A stretch of DNA of 64,000 bases from Anas platyrhynchos (Eukaryota > Chordata > Aves > Anseriformes > Anatidae). The notes beneath the pieces are model-generated. The model saw nothing but the letters and a program-made list of their open reading frames with translations. It searched no databases and was not told the DNA's origin. Below are positions 38,901-49,600 of this stretch, in pieces (positions within the stretch are counted from its first letter, which is position 1; every line of letters begins with the position of its first letter). The stretch lies in the NCBI RefSeq assembly GCF_047663525.1, contig NC_092587.1:32665001-32729000 (forward strand). Reading direction: 5' to 3'. The position numbers and the translations under genes were made by a program.

Positions 38901-38906
38901 CCTCAT
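8871..38906 (-). CDS. SCAF11: SCAF11, SR-related CTD-associated factor 11 (spliced, 14 coding exons)
   Basis: This is a nuclear splicing factor of the SR-related family, known to contact SR proteins, U1-70K and U2AF and to associate with the RNA polymerase II CTD. Joined exons: 38906-38846, 37999-37845, 29696-29619, 27930-27836, 26827-26760, 26125-26070, 23657-23551, 22634-22545, 21309-21203, 17238-14680, 12981-12638, 10079-9861, 9471-9352, 8999-8871. They sum to 4188 nt and give 1395 residues with unbroken phase; the human protein is about 1463. Seen in order: RING finger (40-80), basic patch (about 345-365), acidic Ser/Glu-rich middle, RS region (about 760-900), RGG-like box (about 1000-1020), Met/Pro-rich part with a nine-proline run (about 1214-1222), and a conserved C-terminal helical segment (about 1316-1380). 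I identified it from remembered human SCAF11, for example [23 protein letters not shown] and [20 protein letters not shown]. The ATG has A at -3. All introns are GT-AG except one GC-AG. Confidence 0.97.
9000..9351 (-). other. SCAF11 intron 15
   Basis: 352 bases, GT-AG, no gene or repeat seen; contains a short C-rich patch (near 9236-9252). Confidence 0.9.
9352..9471 (-). CDS. SCAF11: SCAF11 exon 15, conserved C-terminal region (part 1)
   Basis: 120 nt, acceptor TTTCATCAG, donor AAA|GTAAGT. It encodes [20 protein letters not shown] and then [20 protein letters not shown], almost identical to human. This is the start of a helical C-terminal segment that SCAF11 shares with SCAF1 and PHRF1, and that is linked to CTD association in this family. 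Confidence 0.97.
9472..9860 (-). other. SCAF11 intron 14, GC-AG type
   Basis: 389 bases beginning GCAAGT and ending TTTTTTTCATCAG. GC-AG introns are about one percent of vertebrate introns and typically have a near-perfect donor otherwise, as here (CAG|GCAAGT). They are spliced by the major spliceosome and are often weak or regulated donors. Confidence 0.9.
9861..10079 (-). CDS. SCAF11: SCAF11 exon 14, Ser/Ala-rich segment with GC donor
   Basis: 219 nt (73 codons), acceptor TTAAAACAG. It encodes [20 protein letters not shown]... and [14 protein letters not shown], matching human. The donor is CAG|GCAAGT (GC at 9860-9859). The frame and the human match (DSSKTD then KLQIQEK) require the splice exactly here, so this intron is of the GC-AG class. 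Confidence 0.94.
10080..12637 (-). other. SCAF11 intron 13
   Basis: About 2.56 kb of AT-rich intron. Open frames up to 122 codons on either strand show no domain or coding bias. It holds a 28-bp near-perfect hairpin (listed separately). No other recognisable element. Confidence 0.85.
10733..10760. repeat. Short perfect inverted repeat in intron 13
   Basis: Arms TTTCTCAATTTCT (10733-10745) and AGAAATTGAGAAA (10748-10760) pair perfectly over 13 bases with a 2-base centre. It is too short a loop for a typical pre-miRNA. It may form a cruciform or simply be a chance palindrome. Confidence 0.7.
12638..12981 (-). CDS. SCAF11: SCAF11 exon 13, Met/Pro-rich segment
   Basis: 344 nt, acceptor TTTGGACAG, donor CAG|GTATGC. 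It encodes residues 1126-1240, including [20 protein letters not shown] and the run [20 protein letters not shown], nearly identical to human. It is low-complexity, probably disordered; the proline run could bind WW, SH3 or profilin-type partners (inference). Confidence 0.96.
12982..14679 (-). other. SCAF11 intron 12
   Basis: About 1.7 kb AT-rich intron, GT-AG (GTACTC...TTTGGACAG). No gene, RNA or transposon recognised. Confidence 0.85.
14680..17238 (-). CDS. SCAF11: SCAF11 exon 12, large exon (residues 273-1125)
   Basis: 2559 nt, acceptor TTTATCTTTAG, donor CAAG|GTACTC; one uninterrupted frame of 852 codons. It opens [17 protein letters not shown] as in human. It then runs through a basic patch (PKRKSKR...AKKKLR) and an acidic stretch with repeated SP-x-[NS]-x-L-[LQ]-E units. 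A 17-residue tandem duplication follows (578-611), then the strongly conserved [20 protein letters not shown] and [16 protein letters not shown]. Next come repeated RSPK[RK]E units leading into an RS dipeptide run, and a Gly/Arg-rich RGG-like box. It ends with the conserved [20 protein letters not shown] and YYSRRGRN. The RS part is expected to be phosphorylated and to mediate SR-protein contacts. Large, unsplit internal exons of this kind are also found in related SCAF genes. Confidence 0.98.
16223..16324 (-). repeat. 51-bp in-frame tandem duplication in SCAF11 exon 12
   Basis: Two adjacent 51-base units (16324-16274 and 16273-16223) differ at two bases only. They encode [17 protein letters not shown] followed by [17 protein letters not shown] (residues 578-611), with one amino-acid change. 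I do not recall such a duplication in human SCAF11. Confidence 0.95.
17239..21202 (-). other. SCAF11 intron 11
   Basis: About 4 kb, strongly AT-rich; starts GTAAAC and ends TTTATCTTTAG. Nothing beyond short homopolymers (T10 near 19318) and a TATG/TATAC-rich patch near 20860-20890 is seen. Confidence 0.85.
21203..21309 (-). CDS. SCAF11: SCAF11 exon 11
   Basis: 107 nt, acceptor TTATTTTCCAG, donor TTTG|GTAAAC. It encodes [20 protein letters not shown]... ending ENF, aligning with human IPWNVETEVLPLISSVLPRTIFP...EHF. Three residues seen in the human protein (TSC) after this point are missing here. Confidence 0.9.
21310..22544 (-). other. SCAF11 intron 10
   Basis: About 1.2 kb, AT-rich, GT-AG. 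No feature recognised. Confidence 0.85.
22545..22634 (-). CDS. SCAF11: SCAF11 exon 10
   Basis: 90 nt, acceptor TTGTATTTTAG, donor AG|GTACAA. It encodes [20 protein letters not shown] and a short tail. The IRQKRxELELS core is the same as in human SCAF11. Confidence 0.93.
22635..23550 (-). other. SCAF11 intron 9
   Basis: About 0.9 kb, donor GTTAGT; contains a G9 run near 22851. No other feature. Confidence 0.85.
23551..23657 (-). CDS. SCAF11: SCAF11 exon 9
   Basis: 107 nt, acceptor TTCTAATTGTAG, donor TG|GTTAGT. It encodes [20 protein letters not shown] and following, aligning with human PQRSNWSTNQCFRNFFSNMF. It is cysteine-containing but matches no named domain that I can see. Confidence 0.87.
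23658..26069 (-). other. SCAF11 intron 8
   Basis: About 2.4 kb, donor GTTGGT, AT-rich. No gene, RNA or transposon recognised. Confidence 0.82.
26070..26125 (-). CDS. SCAF11: SCAF11 exon 8
   Basis: 56 nt, acceptor TTCTCACAG, donor AAG|GTTGGT. It encodes [18 protein letters not shown], matching human NSLYSETGGKKNAAIKINK. The small size and GTTGGT donor make it a candidate for occasional skipping, which would shift the frame (56 is not a multiple of 3). Confidence 0.87.
26126..26759 (-). other. SCAF11 intron 7
   Basis: 634 bases, donor GTAAGT. It contains a C12 homopolymer at 26369-26380 (G12 on the transcribed strand). Confidence 0.85.
26760..26827 (-). CDS. SCAF11: SCAF11 exon 7
   Basis: 68 nt with acceptor ATCTCACAG and donor A|GTAAGT. 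It encodes [20 protein letters not shown] and two more residues. Similarity to human is modest (LLSAKVCDLKWIHRN region), but phase and splice sites fit exactly. No function is known to me for this segment. Confidence 0.85.
26828..27835 (-). other. SCAF11 intron 6
   Basis: About 1 kb, donor GTTGGT; AT-rich, nothing recognised. Confidence 0.82.
27836..27930 (-). CDS. SCAF11: SCAF11 exon 6
   Basis: Acceptor TTCAATTCAG, then [15 protein letters not shown]..., matching human VQVKKQLRETKDKKNENS. The donor is AG|GTTGGT, weaker than its neighbours, and leaves two bases of an Arg codon. An internal CAG six bases in (27925) is a possible NAGNAG-like alternative acceptor, but the human protein keeps the Val-Gln it would remove. 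Confidence 0.85.
27931..29618 (-). other. SCAF11 intron 5
   Basis: About 1.7 kb; includes an A16-17 run near 28087. No gene seen. Confidence 0.85.
29619..29696 (-). CDS. SCAF11: SCAF11 exon 5, end of RING
   Basis: Acceptor TTTTTCAG, donor AAG|GTAAGT; 78 nt, 26 codons, phase 0 on both sides. It encodes [20 protein letters not shown] and a few more residues, closely matching human TLASCPIDRKPFQAVF. It supplies the last two RING positions as Cys77 and Asp80. Confidence 0.95.
29697..37844 (-). other. SCAF11 intron 4
   Basis: About 8.1 kb separating the two parts of the RING domain. It contains an A/C-rich CCAA-type low-complexity tract at 30660-30720, several A/T homopolymers, and no recognisable CR1, RNA gene or alternative exon. 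The longest minus-strand open frame here (30868-30344) reads through the low-complexity tract and looks non-coding. Confidence 0.82.
30660..30722. repeat. CCAA/CCCA low-complexity tract
   Basis: This is a run of ACAAACAAACC, CACCCACCAACCAACC and similar units on the plus strand (G/T-rich on the transcribed strand). It is an imperfect simple repeat. Confidence 0.8.
37845..37999 (-). CDS. SCAF11: SCAF11 exon 4, RING finger
   Basis: Acceptor ATACCAG before 37999, donor GAG|GTAAGA after 37845. It encodes residues 21-72, with most of the zinc-binding RING: C40-x2-C43, C58-x-H60, C63-x2-C66. The last pair (C77, D80) is in the next exon. RING domains usually recruit E2 ubiquitin-conjugating enzymes; ligase activity of SCAF11 is not something the sequence proves. 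Confidence 0.96.
38000..38845 (-). other. SCAF11 intron 3
   Basis: 846 bases, GTAAAG...ATACCAG. Nothing further recognised. Confidence 0.87.
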
Positions 38907-38924
38907 CTTCTTACAAAATAAGGT
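38846..38924 (-). CDS. SCAF11: SCAF11 exon 3 (start codon; coding 38906-38846)
   Basis: Acceptor TTTTCCAG at 38925. The first 18 bases are 5' UTR, then ATG at 38906-38904. It encodes MRNRKQC...GMEG up to the first base of a Gly codon, then donor G|GTAAAG. The human protein starts in the same place (MKKKTVC...DMEGEEN), which supports this start. The ATG is overlapped by the stop of an upstream ORF (ATGA). Confidence 0.9.
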
Positions 38925-41900
38925 CTGGAAAACATAGAAATAGTTTACACAGTTCATTTATATTGTGACTTGAAGATAAAACTGACCACTACGGACTTAA
39001 TGAGTGCTCTCCAGCACTCTCCATTTCATTATACCTTTGTAGAGTAGAAACACATGACGTTAGGAGTCAGATACGGATCTTTTACAGTCTGTTTGCAATT
39101 TATGGGTATCATTAATGCTGTCTAGCAACTGATACTCGTAACTGAAAAATTGTCTTTGTTTAACAAATGCAAAGTTCTTGCAGTGTTTTAAGACCACCAA
39201 CAGTGCTTTAACTTTTAGAAGTTAAATGCATTGCTAAGTTTCTATGCAAACCACCCCATTTAACACTGCAGTAACTAACCTCTTGTAAATTGCTCTTCAC
39301 AAATGGTTGAAGCAACAAAATTAAACACACAAAAACCAGAAGAGTTGGTTGCTTTCCACTCCTAGCATCCCAGCAGTAGTGGAAACCAAAAAATGAAAGC
39401 AGCTTACATTTGCTTGCTTCTTGCTTTTGCCATACAATTAGAACTATTAACACCCAGGAGAGAATAAAGGGGAAGCTGCAATATCAAAAGAGCACTTCAC
39501 CTGTGCTTGTCAGTGAAATGTGAGCAATGAAGAGGATGCACCTTTTAAATGTTATCCAAGGTAGTTGTACGGAGTAAGAATAGCAAGGATAGAGAATATC
39601 CTTGGGATCAACACCATACAGGTTGAAAGAACTCGCTATTGCGTAATAAACAGCAAGAATATGTTCTTTGGATGGCTCACCCACAACATGCAGAATGAAA
39701 TACGTTTGGAAAAGCATCTATACCTCGGTCTGATTCTCTTGCATTTCAACCTGCTGTGGTCACACCAAAGATCCCATAAACACCTAAAGCTCCAACCCAC
39801 AGCCCTAGAGAAACCAGCGCTTTTATTCTGAACTCTATAAGCTGTTTCAACTCTTATTATTTGAAAGAACCAATTAAAGCTTCACAAGGGATTGAATGAA
39901 TGAGAAATGCCTAAGATTTACTACATAAGCATTCAGACCTGAACCAAGCTGACTGAGGTTTCAAAGTTCCCATTAGAAGCTGCTTTTCAAACACACGCAC
40001 ACACACCACCCTCTGCGAAGAAGCACATACATCGAGTCAGCTTGGGGAAGGAAGGAAAGACCCCTGTTGGGGGGAACCTCCACCTTTTGGTAACCTAGAG
40101 CAGTTATCAACCCTAATATTAATACAGGCTGTGCTGCTACAGTCAATGCCACTAAGCTGCAGACAAGCTCTGTTAACAGCCACCATTGACAGAGCCACCA
40201 ATAAGTAACCTTCACAGGCTAGGCAAGGATGAACCTCACCAAAAGCAGAACTGCTACAGTAAAGCTTCAGTAAAGCTAAAGTGAAATCTGCAAATCTGCA
40301 TCAAATTAGGACAGATAAGACCATAAAACACCCATATCTGAACTTAAAATAAGAGATCAAGGTCTTTTGTTTTCCCAACTGGACTTTTAAGTGGCTTTGG
40401 TTCCAAAAAGCTTAAATCAGGTGACAGCGTGCAGTATACATGTTTTATGTGTAAACAGAGACGTCCCTTCTGTATGTAGTATGTGTTCACAAAACCTCAG
40501 CAATGCTTTCAAAAAAGCAGAAAAATCCATAAAAAATCCTCATTCCTAAGAGCTTTAGGATGCATCACGCAGACAAGAGAACTCCACATTGTGCAGGCAT
40601 CCGCAGAAAAAAAAAAAAGACAGAGTTTGGATACCAAATTGTAACTTAAGGAGAAGCAGCAGAGTTCATGCTTATTATAATAGAGGTCTTAAGATAACTA
40701 AGGCAGCTCGCATAAAAAGAACCCACAGAAGCTCTTTTTTTTTCCACAGAAAGAGCAACCTGTTCTTTGTTGTACTCTTTCTAGACTTTCTAGACACAAA
40801 AATATCCCAGAAATTCTTGCTGTGACAGTAATTTGCAAAAAACATCCTAAGATTTTGACAGAATATCAGTAAATCCAAGATGTGCACCGACTGCAAACGC
40901 TTATGCTGTGTTGCATCATTCTTCCCACAAACCTCGTATTTAAACAGGTCCTGAGTGCCACCAACACATCTCACAGATCAGCTTTTTGCCAGTTTGACAC
41001 TGTACATTTCTCACAAACACAGGAATTTAATACAAAATTTATAAAGTATAACACTTCACAAAAATCCATATGGTATTTAACAAATGAATTTCAGAAAGAC
41101 TATTTTCTCCACTCTTTTAAGAGGGGCATCACAACCAGTAGAGTACCAAAAGTTAATACTAAAGACCACCATTATATTTATAAAATTAAAAACAGTAAAA
41201 GAGAACTTAGTGGTTTATAAAGAACAGTCAGTACAGAAAACAGAGGATTTTTTTTTGTCCCCAGATGTGACATTCCTTTAGATTCTTTCAAATTTAAGCA
41301 AGATTTGGAAGTATTTCTAAAATTTTTCAGTGGAATTACCGTGTAATGGAAACAGCTTATTTAACCTCTCTGAATCTTATTTAATCTATTTAATTTGAGA
41401 TAAAGACAAGAATACTCTGGTATATTAAAGTGAAAATAGTGAACAAGGACACTGTTACGACTACCCCTCCTCTCCCCATTATTTTAATTGAGTTAACCAC
41501 GTCAGTTCCTAGGTTATTACTCATAGGAAATCCCAGTTCTTGTCTTCAAAGAAGGCAAACACCAACAGCATTTCTTAACAGAAGTGCTTAAAGTTAATTG
41601 CTGACTTGTTACCATCAGCCTAAAGAACATGGCTTCGTGATATACTTGGACATCTCCTCCTTCTATATCACAAAAATTTAAGTGTAACTTCACCATTTAT
41701 ATTAACACAGACTACTACAGTGAACCCAACCTAAAATACAGATGTATTTCAACTCTAATTCACTGTGTATGCAGCAAAAAAACTTGTTCTGTTTGAAGTT
41801 GTGCATCTGTCATGTAACTGTCCCACTGAACTAAAACCTATCACATTAAAGTCTTGATTTTAGGTAGGCACAGAAAAATCATTGGACAGAAATGCACAGC

Positions 41901-44900
41901 AGTGCAGCAACTGACAAACGAAATTATGTCTGCTTTTTGACTAACTACAAGACAAAAGTCTTCCCAAGAACTCTTCATGCCCAGTAAATGCAACATCTTA
42001 ATATCCTCTTCCTCCAATACAGCAGTGGTCCACACCTGTCTACAAAGAAGTAGATTTGTTCATTTTAGAAAGAGGGATAAAAATTAAGAGTGTGCAACAA
42101 AACCCCCAGTAAGCAAATAAAAAATTATGTCCAATACTGTTTTATTCTTGTTTCCTTAAGGGACTTAAGAAACATTTGTATACAACCTTCCAACTTCGAC
42201 ACGTGTTGTATCTGAATTTAAAGGAGTGATTTGTTTTGACTGTTCTGTTTCTGCAAAAATATTTTCTGTTATTTTACAAGGAGTATGGCATTCTACTGCT
42301 TGCATTTTTATTTCTTCACTAACTCAAAACACAATCTGTTTCGAAACTGAAACATGTAAGCCATACATTCAGTGTACAGAAATGCATTTGGTTAATAAAG
42401 CTACAGTAACACCCTTTACTCACATCAATTTTTTGGGGGGCAGCAAGAAGTAGGGCTCTATCCTGCCCTATACATTTTGTTGATCTTTAATAAACCTTGG
42501 AAGGAGGTTTAAGACTCTCCCTCAGCAAGCATATTTTTAAGGAAAACAGATCTTGGATGTGTACAAAACCAAAAGAGTTTTAGTATTAATGACAGAACAC
42601 CAAGAAACTGCACATTGAGATCCCTCATAGTTCTTTTCATTTGGAAAAAAACTTTTAAGTTGTCTGAAGAGCCTGGAAGGTTGACTTGTTTCAAGTGACA
42701 ACTCAGTGATGTTTGCCCTTCAGTAAAGGAGGACTATACTGAGGATCTGGAAGCAGTTATCCTGGATTTGTTCTTAGTGTAAAGGAATCTTGTGGCCCAG
42801 AACACCAGAGAGAATAGGGTCAATTGGTGCACTCCAAGGAGACCTTTTAAAGGGGATCTTTACTCTTTGTGTGGTCAACTTGCACCTTGTATGCATTCCC
42901 AAATGGAATGCCAAAGAGAAAGAAAGAGACCAGTGCTAAGCTTTGGAGAATGAAAAAAACCCTTCTATTGGTGGTTTAAGCCTATTCATGTGGATCCAGT
43001 CTCCAAAAGAATCGGTGCTATTCAGCCAAGGAGACACTGCTGATTTAGAGTCTTTGCAAACCCACTGAGGATGCAATTACCGAAGAGAGTTCATCTAATC
43101 TAACAGCTTGATGCCACCAAAAGCAGACACATGCCAAAGAAATTACAAGACAAAAAAAAATGGGTGAGGGAAAAGGCAGAACAGGATTACCCCTTTTGAC
43201 AGCAGCAAGGTGCTGGAATAGCTAGGACTTTCTTGTCAAACTGCCCTCCTGCACAGACACGCCAGTACCTAGATTACCTGCCAACTCCATGAAAATGGAA
43301 GATACTGGAGGAACTGGTGCAATGGCTTGGATTATCTATCTTGCAGCCTGACCATCAAAAGAGCCACGGGTTTCAAGGCAGATTTAGAACCTCACAGTGG
43401 ACACACAGGGCAATCATTTCCTTCCTGCATCACGTTTGTAATCACAGACTGGCTTAAGACATGTCATACGGACCTTTCAAAGTCAGGTCAAGGCAGCAGG
43501 CAGTATTCTTCGCTGAAGTTTAACAAAACAGCACCTGTAAGACACAGGTGAAACACACCAGGGCTCGCCATGGCTTTTACAGGTTGCTATGTGCTGGTAC
43601 AGACCAGATCGAGTTCTAGCTTCTAGACCTTCAGTCTGCTGGGCAGGATAAGGAGCTAGCCAAGCAATGCCAGAACTGCTGTTTTATGTACAACTGTCCT
43701 GACAAGTCACACTCACCTACAAGTTCCTCCATTGCTCTACATTTCCTAACAGGAAGATACTTTTTCCATTATACATTATTCACATGCGTAGCAGAGTGTA
43801 ATCATGTTATAGGCCGACTAGAAAAGTCACTATCCAAAAAGCTTCGGTACAACAGAAAACTAAGCCAGGCATGCTGCCAACCTCAAAAAAAGGGAAACAT
43901 TTATATCATAAGGCTCACATTTTGCCCTTAATACCTGCATCAACAGCATGATGCCAACTTAACAACTCTTATTTAAGAGCATTATCAAAGCTAAAAGAAA
44001 CCCCAAACCCAGCAGTTTTACATACATCTAGGCTAACAATAGAAAGAAAATTAGCATCACCAGCAGGTATCCATTAAGGAACATCCCATGTCTCCTGTAC
44101 TGGGAAACTTGTGCACAGGCCAGGCACTCCATGCCAGAATCCCAGCCATGCAGCTGGCTGCCTGATATACCAGCCTTCACGTTCCTCCTCCTCAGTTACC
44201 AGATCTCATCGGTTTGTATCTTGTACGCTGGGACAGTCTCCCCAGGGCCGCGGTCATGGCTCTGAGCCTGCTGGAGTTCCTTGAAGTGTTTGGACAATGC
44301 TCTCAGACACATGGTCTGGTTTTTGGGTGGTCCTGCGTGAAGCCAAGAGTTGGATTCGATGATCCTTGGGGGTCCCTTCCAAATCAGGATATTCTATGTT
44401 TCTAATAAAGAAAAGTAGGCAGGCTGCAGGAGAAATTCAATATTAGTACCAAGGAACAAGAGATAACACAAGGACAAAGTCAAAGGTCTCGTGCTAAACA
44501 TCAGTTGATAAATATCAGAGTCCCTGGCAAAACTCCAAATACCACCCCAAGAAGCCATCTCAGTCTGAAGTATGCAGCTTAGGAGAACACGGGGCACTAA
44601 GACTTGTTAAAGCGTTATACCTCTGCCCCCTCCAAAAAAAAACAAATACACATGAGGGCTCTTTTGGTCTCCACTGATTTGCTCACCAAAAACATAAAAA
44701 TCTACACAACTACCAGGACAACCCACAGAAAGACCGGCATTTCCACAAGACAGGGAAGGTATCATGCTTGACCAAAAGACCTAAAACAAAGAGATATTTG
44801 CTCTCTTCCAAATATCTGTCAGAAACGCACTGAAAAAAGTTACCTCACACACATCTGTCCTGACCGTTCTACCACACAAGGCTGAGACCCATTTCTGAGG

Positions 44901-46624
44901 AAGCTCACGAAGAAGTGAAGAAGAGCAGGTAACAAGCTTGCACAGCAGTTACCAGCTCTGAGATATGACAAATTCGAGCTGGGTACCAGACTAGTTACCT
45001 TCCTGGCACTGATGCGTAATTACCTACAGAAAGCAAATTTCATTTCTCATCTTTCTGCACCGCCAACCGTAACACACTTTGTTCCACTAGGATAGGTGGC
45101 AGAAGTTTGGGCTGTGTCCTGAGCTTACATTAAGAGTTCACACCCAGTAAGCAGCAATGAGAAACACTGTCTCAGCAGATTCCCTCTGCAAGCAACCTAA
45201 ATCGATTACCCAGCATTATACATATCTGTGAGGTTAACTCAGACCACGTGAATTTACATACAGAGGTTATGGAGAAATGGCACCTCTGCACCATCGGTAC
45301 ATGCGGCGTGACCACTGACAGCCAAGATGGCCAGTGCTTAGGCACGTTTAGTTCAGACTAAGAACTAGATGAAGCTAAACTTGCTAATCTGCAAGGGAAA
45401 AATGACTTTTAGGAGTTGTAAGGGCGCAGTCTCATTTGATTCCAAGTATATATTCACAGCTGACATCTAACCTGCAACTCAAAGCTATGCTTGTCTCCCT
45501 ACCACCTTCTACCAAGTTCTCCCTACTGATTTCTCTTGTTTGTGAGCAAACACTTTTCTGTTCTGAGAGGGGACAAGCCCTACTCAAGCTCCGTTAGCTC
45601 CTGAGGATGCAGAAGTGCTGGGGGGTGAACCTGCATTGCTTACCTACACGTTGAAGTAAGGCTATTTTGCAGGGTAGTTGCTCAGTAGGACTGCCACTCA
45701 TAATGCTGCTTTCCAAAAGCTTTCTGAATTACCCAAGACAAATCCCAGGCCTAGTCTGTACAGAAGTTTATGGCTGGGCCCACGAGAACCCTAAGACAGA
45801 ACAAACGTTCATTGGGTTTAGCATGTGTCACGGAGCCACTGCCCCCATGCAAAAGCCAGTTCATTTATACAATGGTCAGGATGACCAGAAGCTTCTGAAG
45901 ACTGATACAAGATTAAGTGTACACCCACATAAATTAAGAGGACCTCATTTTGCTTTCCAAAGCAGTTATTTTCAATACAAGGCAATAAGCACAGTGCCTG
46001 TTGTGCTGTTCCATGCGTATGGTAAGAAACCCCCCAGAACAGGGACTGTGCCATGACCACCCCCACAGGGAGGGCACACCTGTGTGCCAGGGCAAAATCA
46101 CGCTGCTCCACGCAGGGCTGATAAGCACGCAGGTACCACAGCCATTCACAGCACACAATAAAATACACAACAGAAAACAGGCAACATGAGGTCCTCTCAC
46201 AAAATGTACGATTCAGCACTTAGGTGTTGCTTCTAAGTAGCCCGTGGCTGAGCTGTGTGAAATTGAGATTTGCCAACAACAGGAACTAATTGGGGATTAG
46301 ATACTATTGTCGTGGCGCACACGGTCCAGGCAACTAAACCAAGTCAGCATAAACTCACGACCCCATCTTCCGCTGCTGAGGGTCCTTAGTCACACGTATA
46401 CTCGTACAGCTGGCAGGGCTAGCATTGCATACCAGAGTCAGCAAAAACGGCTCAGCCATTTCCAAGAACAGTTAAAGCCTTCTTTTTTTTCTAGCCACTT
46501 GGAAGCAAGCACCAATATTTTCGTGCTTTCCACCCAAGAGCAGATACTTGGCAGTGGGTCACTGAGATCAAGAACATGCCTTCCACACAAGTAACCCTTC
46601 CAGACCTACCAGGGCACAAATCTG

Positions 46625-46671
<47 letters not shown>

Positions 46672-49600
46672 AGCATTTACTCGGGAAAACTTTGCTAGTC
46701 ACTGCATTTATTTTCTCCCCATAAATTAGATCTGTGCTCAGCACACACTAATAATTTCAAGTTCCTATCCCATTGCTACTCTGCACATGCAGCATTCCCA
46801 CAAGATGAATGAGCATACTTCAGCCAGTGCTATGGCAACACAGCAGGGCCTGCTGCAATCACCTCTCCGATGCTAAAGAAACTCGGAAGACCATCTTTAT
46901 GTTTCTTAATACCATCTTAAACATGCCCAAGCGGCGGGGCTTACACACCAGGGATGCAGGAGATCAACCAAAAACACCTTGCAAAGACAGGGAGAAGTGG
47001 AAAAGCTAAGACCTTTGAACAGGGGAAGGAAAAAGGATGGCAAAACTGGTAGAGTAAGAGACAGAGTAAGACTGACCTCAAATGAAAAGCTCCAGGGTCA
47101 CAGCAATGGTGAGAATATTTAACAAGTAAAAAAAAAAAAAAATAAAAAACGCAGCAACAAAACCAGAGTGGTAGGTGATTAGAATATTATATTAAGCCAA
47201 AAAAAAAGAAAGGAATGAATCCAGCAAAGGAAGAAATAACATGTAATTGTCCATTTACAGATTGCCGTTATTTTTTCCTTCCACCTACATTATGGTAGTC
47301 TTACAGCTCAGCTTCTGAATCTTGAATTCCTGCAAACAATGCCATCCCTTGAATAGAATTATGCAATCCAGAGGCTCCTGTGTCATTTTCTGGAGTTAAA
47401 CTGAAAAACGCACTCCAGATCACATAGAACCATACCCACACCCTTGTTAAAAATACGCTGAATTTGAGTCCTCTATTAAAAGCCTGCTGTTCTTTCATTT
47501 TAAACATCAAATAAAGAGTTCAGTGATACAACATGCTCTTTTGGAACCTATGGAAACCTTCACCTCCATAAGAAGTAATTTCAGCTAGCTTACATTCAAA
47601 ACATATAGGCGTTGATTTACAAACAAACAGGGCAAAAAAAGTAGCATGGCCATTTATAAGTGTTTTGCCTCGCTGAGGCATACTCTTAAAGAAGTACTAG
47701 ATGAAAGCTGTGATGTCAAAAACCATGGTTCTCGAGCTCCTTTTCCCTTTGAATAATGGTATTTTATAAGCTAAGGTCAAAGACCTACACTAACCACTTA
47801 TAAATGTCAGACATAAAACGCTGTATTTTTGGAAAGTGGTGTAAAAATACGGAGCTTGCATAGGTTTTATCATGACAATTGAAACAATCTTGAGCATCTT
47901 ATTTTGCACAAAATCTCTTACAGCACTTGTAGAGCAATGCATTAGATGCCATTTGAGAAGCAGCAGATAGATGGGGAATAAGCAGTTTCAATTACTGTTC
48001 ATCTGGCTTTCACGGTTCTTACTTACTCGGTGATCACTTTCAAGATGGCTAAAATAAAGCTAGAAAGGTATAGCCAGGAATGGAAGATGGGGATTAGAGA
48101 GAAGCTTTCCTTGACACCAATAGCAACAGACAAAAGGTGACAAAAGCTATTAGCCACGAAAGGGGAAAAAAAACTGATCTGGGCTTGAAAAGGTATCTTG
48201 AACTCCATAATCTTTATCTTCAACTGAGGACAGTCTGCTAACAAGCAAACATGTAAATCACAATTTTGAGTTACTTTCACCCTAGCGATGGCATCAAGAA
48301 ATCCCCTATAACAAATACTTGGCTGTGAGTTCTTCAAAAAATCAGCGTAGCTTTTGTTGTAAGTATTGTATCTCATTACAAAGCTTTCAAGAGAAATTTC
48401 CCATGTCACCTCTGCTAGAAGCTACTTACAGTGATGAACTCTCTCCTCATTCACAGCTTCTTGCCACAATAGCAACTACCAAACAAGTGCTGGTGCCAAC
48501 TGGTGTTTCTCAGAGTGGGACTAGGTGCCTTCTTGTTCAGACTTGGGAAAGTGCGTTTAAAAAAAAAAAAAGAATCACAACTGCAGTGGTACAGAGAGAA
48601 GGTTATATGTTACCTTCATTGCTACAGGAAGGTTTCATTTGAGGTGCTACCAAATAAACTCTAATGGGTTCAAGACACTAACACACTGCTTTTCTCATAG
48701 TACTTGCAATTACTTCTTGTACACCTCTGTCCACAGGGGCCACTACCTCTTGTATCACAAGCAGCAAACTAAGAACATTTAAGACAAGCAGAACTGCACA
48801 GATGTGATTATTCAGTGACAGAGTACAGAAGGCAGAGTGTTTCATTGTCTCTCCTTGTATCTTCAGAATCACTGAAGTAATTTGTTCTAGGCAGCGAACA
48901 GCCTAATTAACACTGCTCATCTGTCTTCAGATGCTACCTGAGAACACAAGTGTCAAGTATTATTATGGCTTAGTTTCATGTAAAATTCTCCATTTCAAAG
49001 GCAGAAATCTTCCCTGCTGCAGCTCTGTCCTGCGGTGCTATCAAAAGGTATGGACGTTCGCGAGGACTTCTATCCAGATGCTGATCTCAGGGATTTCCCA
49101 CTCACTGTTACTGTTGGCAGCCTAATAAAAGCCAAGTAGCAAGAAGAGAGACACGTGTTAATGCACTTGACGTTTCCAGGCAATTTCATACTAGTTTGGA
49201 AAAGTTCCAAACACTGAATGCGTCAGTCAGGTTTACTCGCAGATAGTATCCTTGATGGAAGATCACAGCTAAGCAGTGCTTACAGACCTAATAGCAGATG
49301 AAAAAAGACTGCATTTTAATGGGAGTTCACCAATCCTTAAATAACATCTGCATTAAGACAGAGATGATTATTAGCATCTATTAGAAAAAGTGACCAGATA
49401 CTGCTATTTGCCACAGCATTAGGCTTTAGATAACAGCTTCTGCAAGACTTATTTCTTTAATATTCTGCTTGAGAGCAAAAAGCAAGCTTTTTCTCCAGTT
49501 CTCTCTACATCCTCATTCATACATATTTTTATTGTACAGGTATGTGTGTGAAAGAAACTGAAATAATCTCAGAAATTTAAGAATGCCACTAGCCACAGAG

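Noticed and set aside
46310..46668. Possible processed pseudogene ending in the A44 run
   Set aside because: No coding similarity upstream, no AATAAA before the tail and no clear target duplication.
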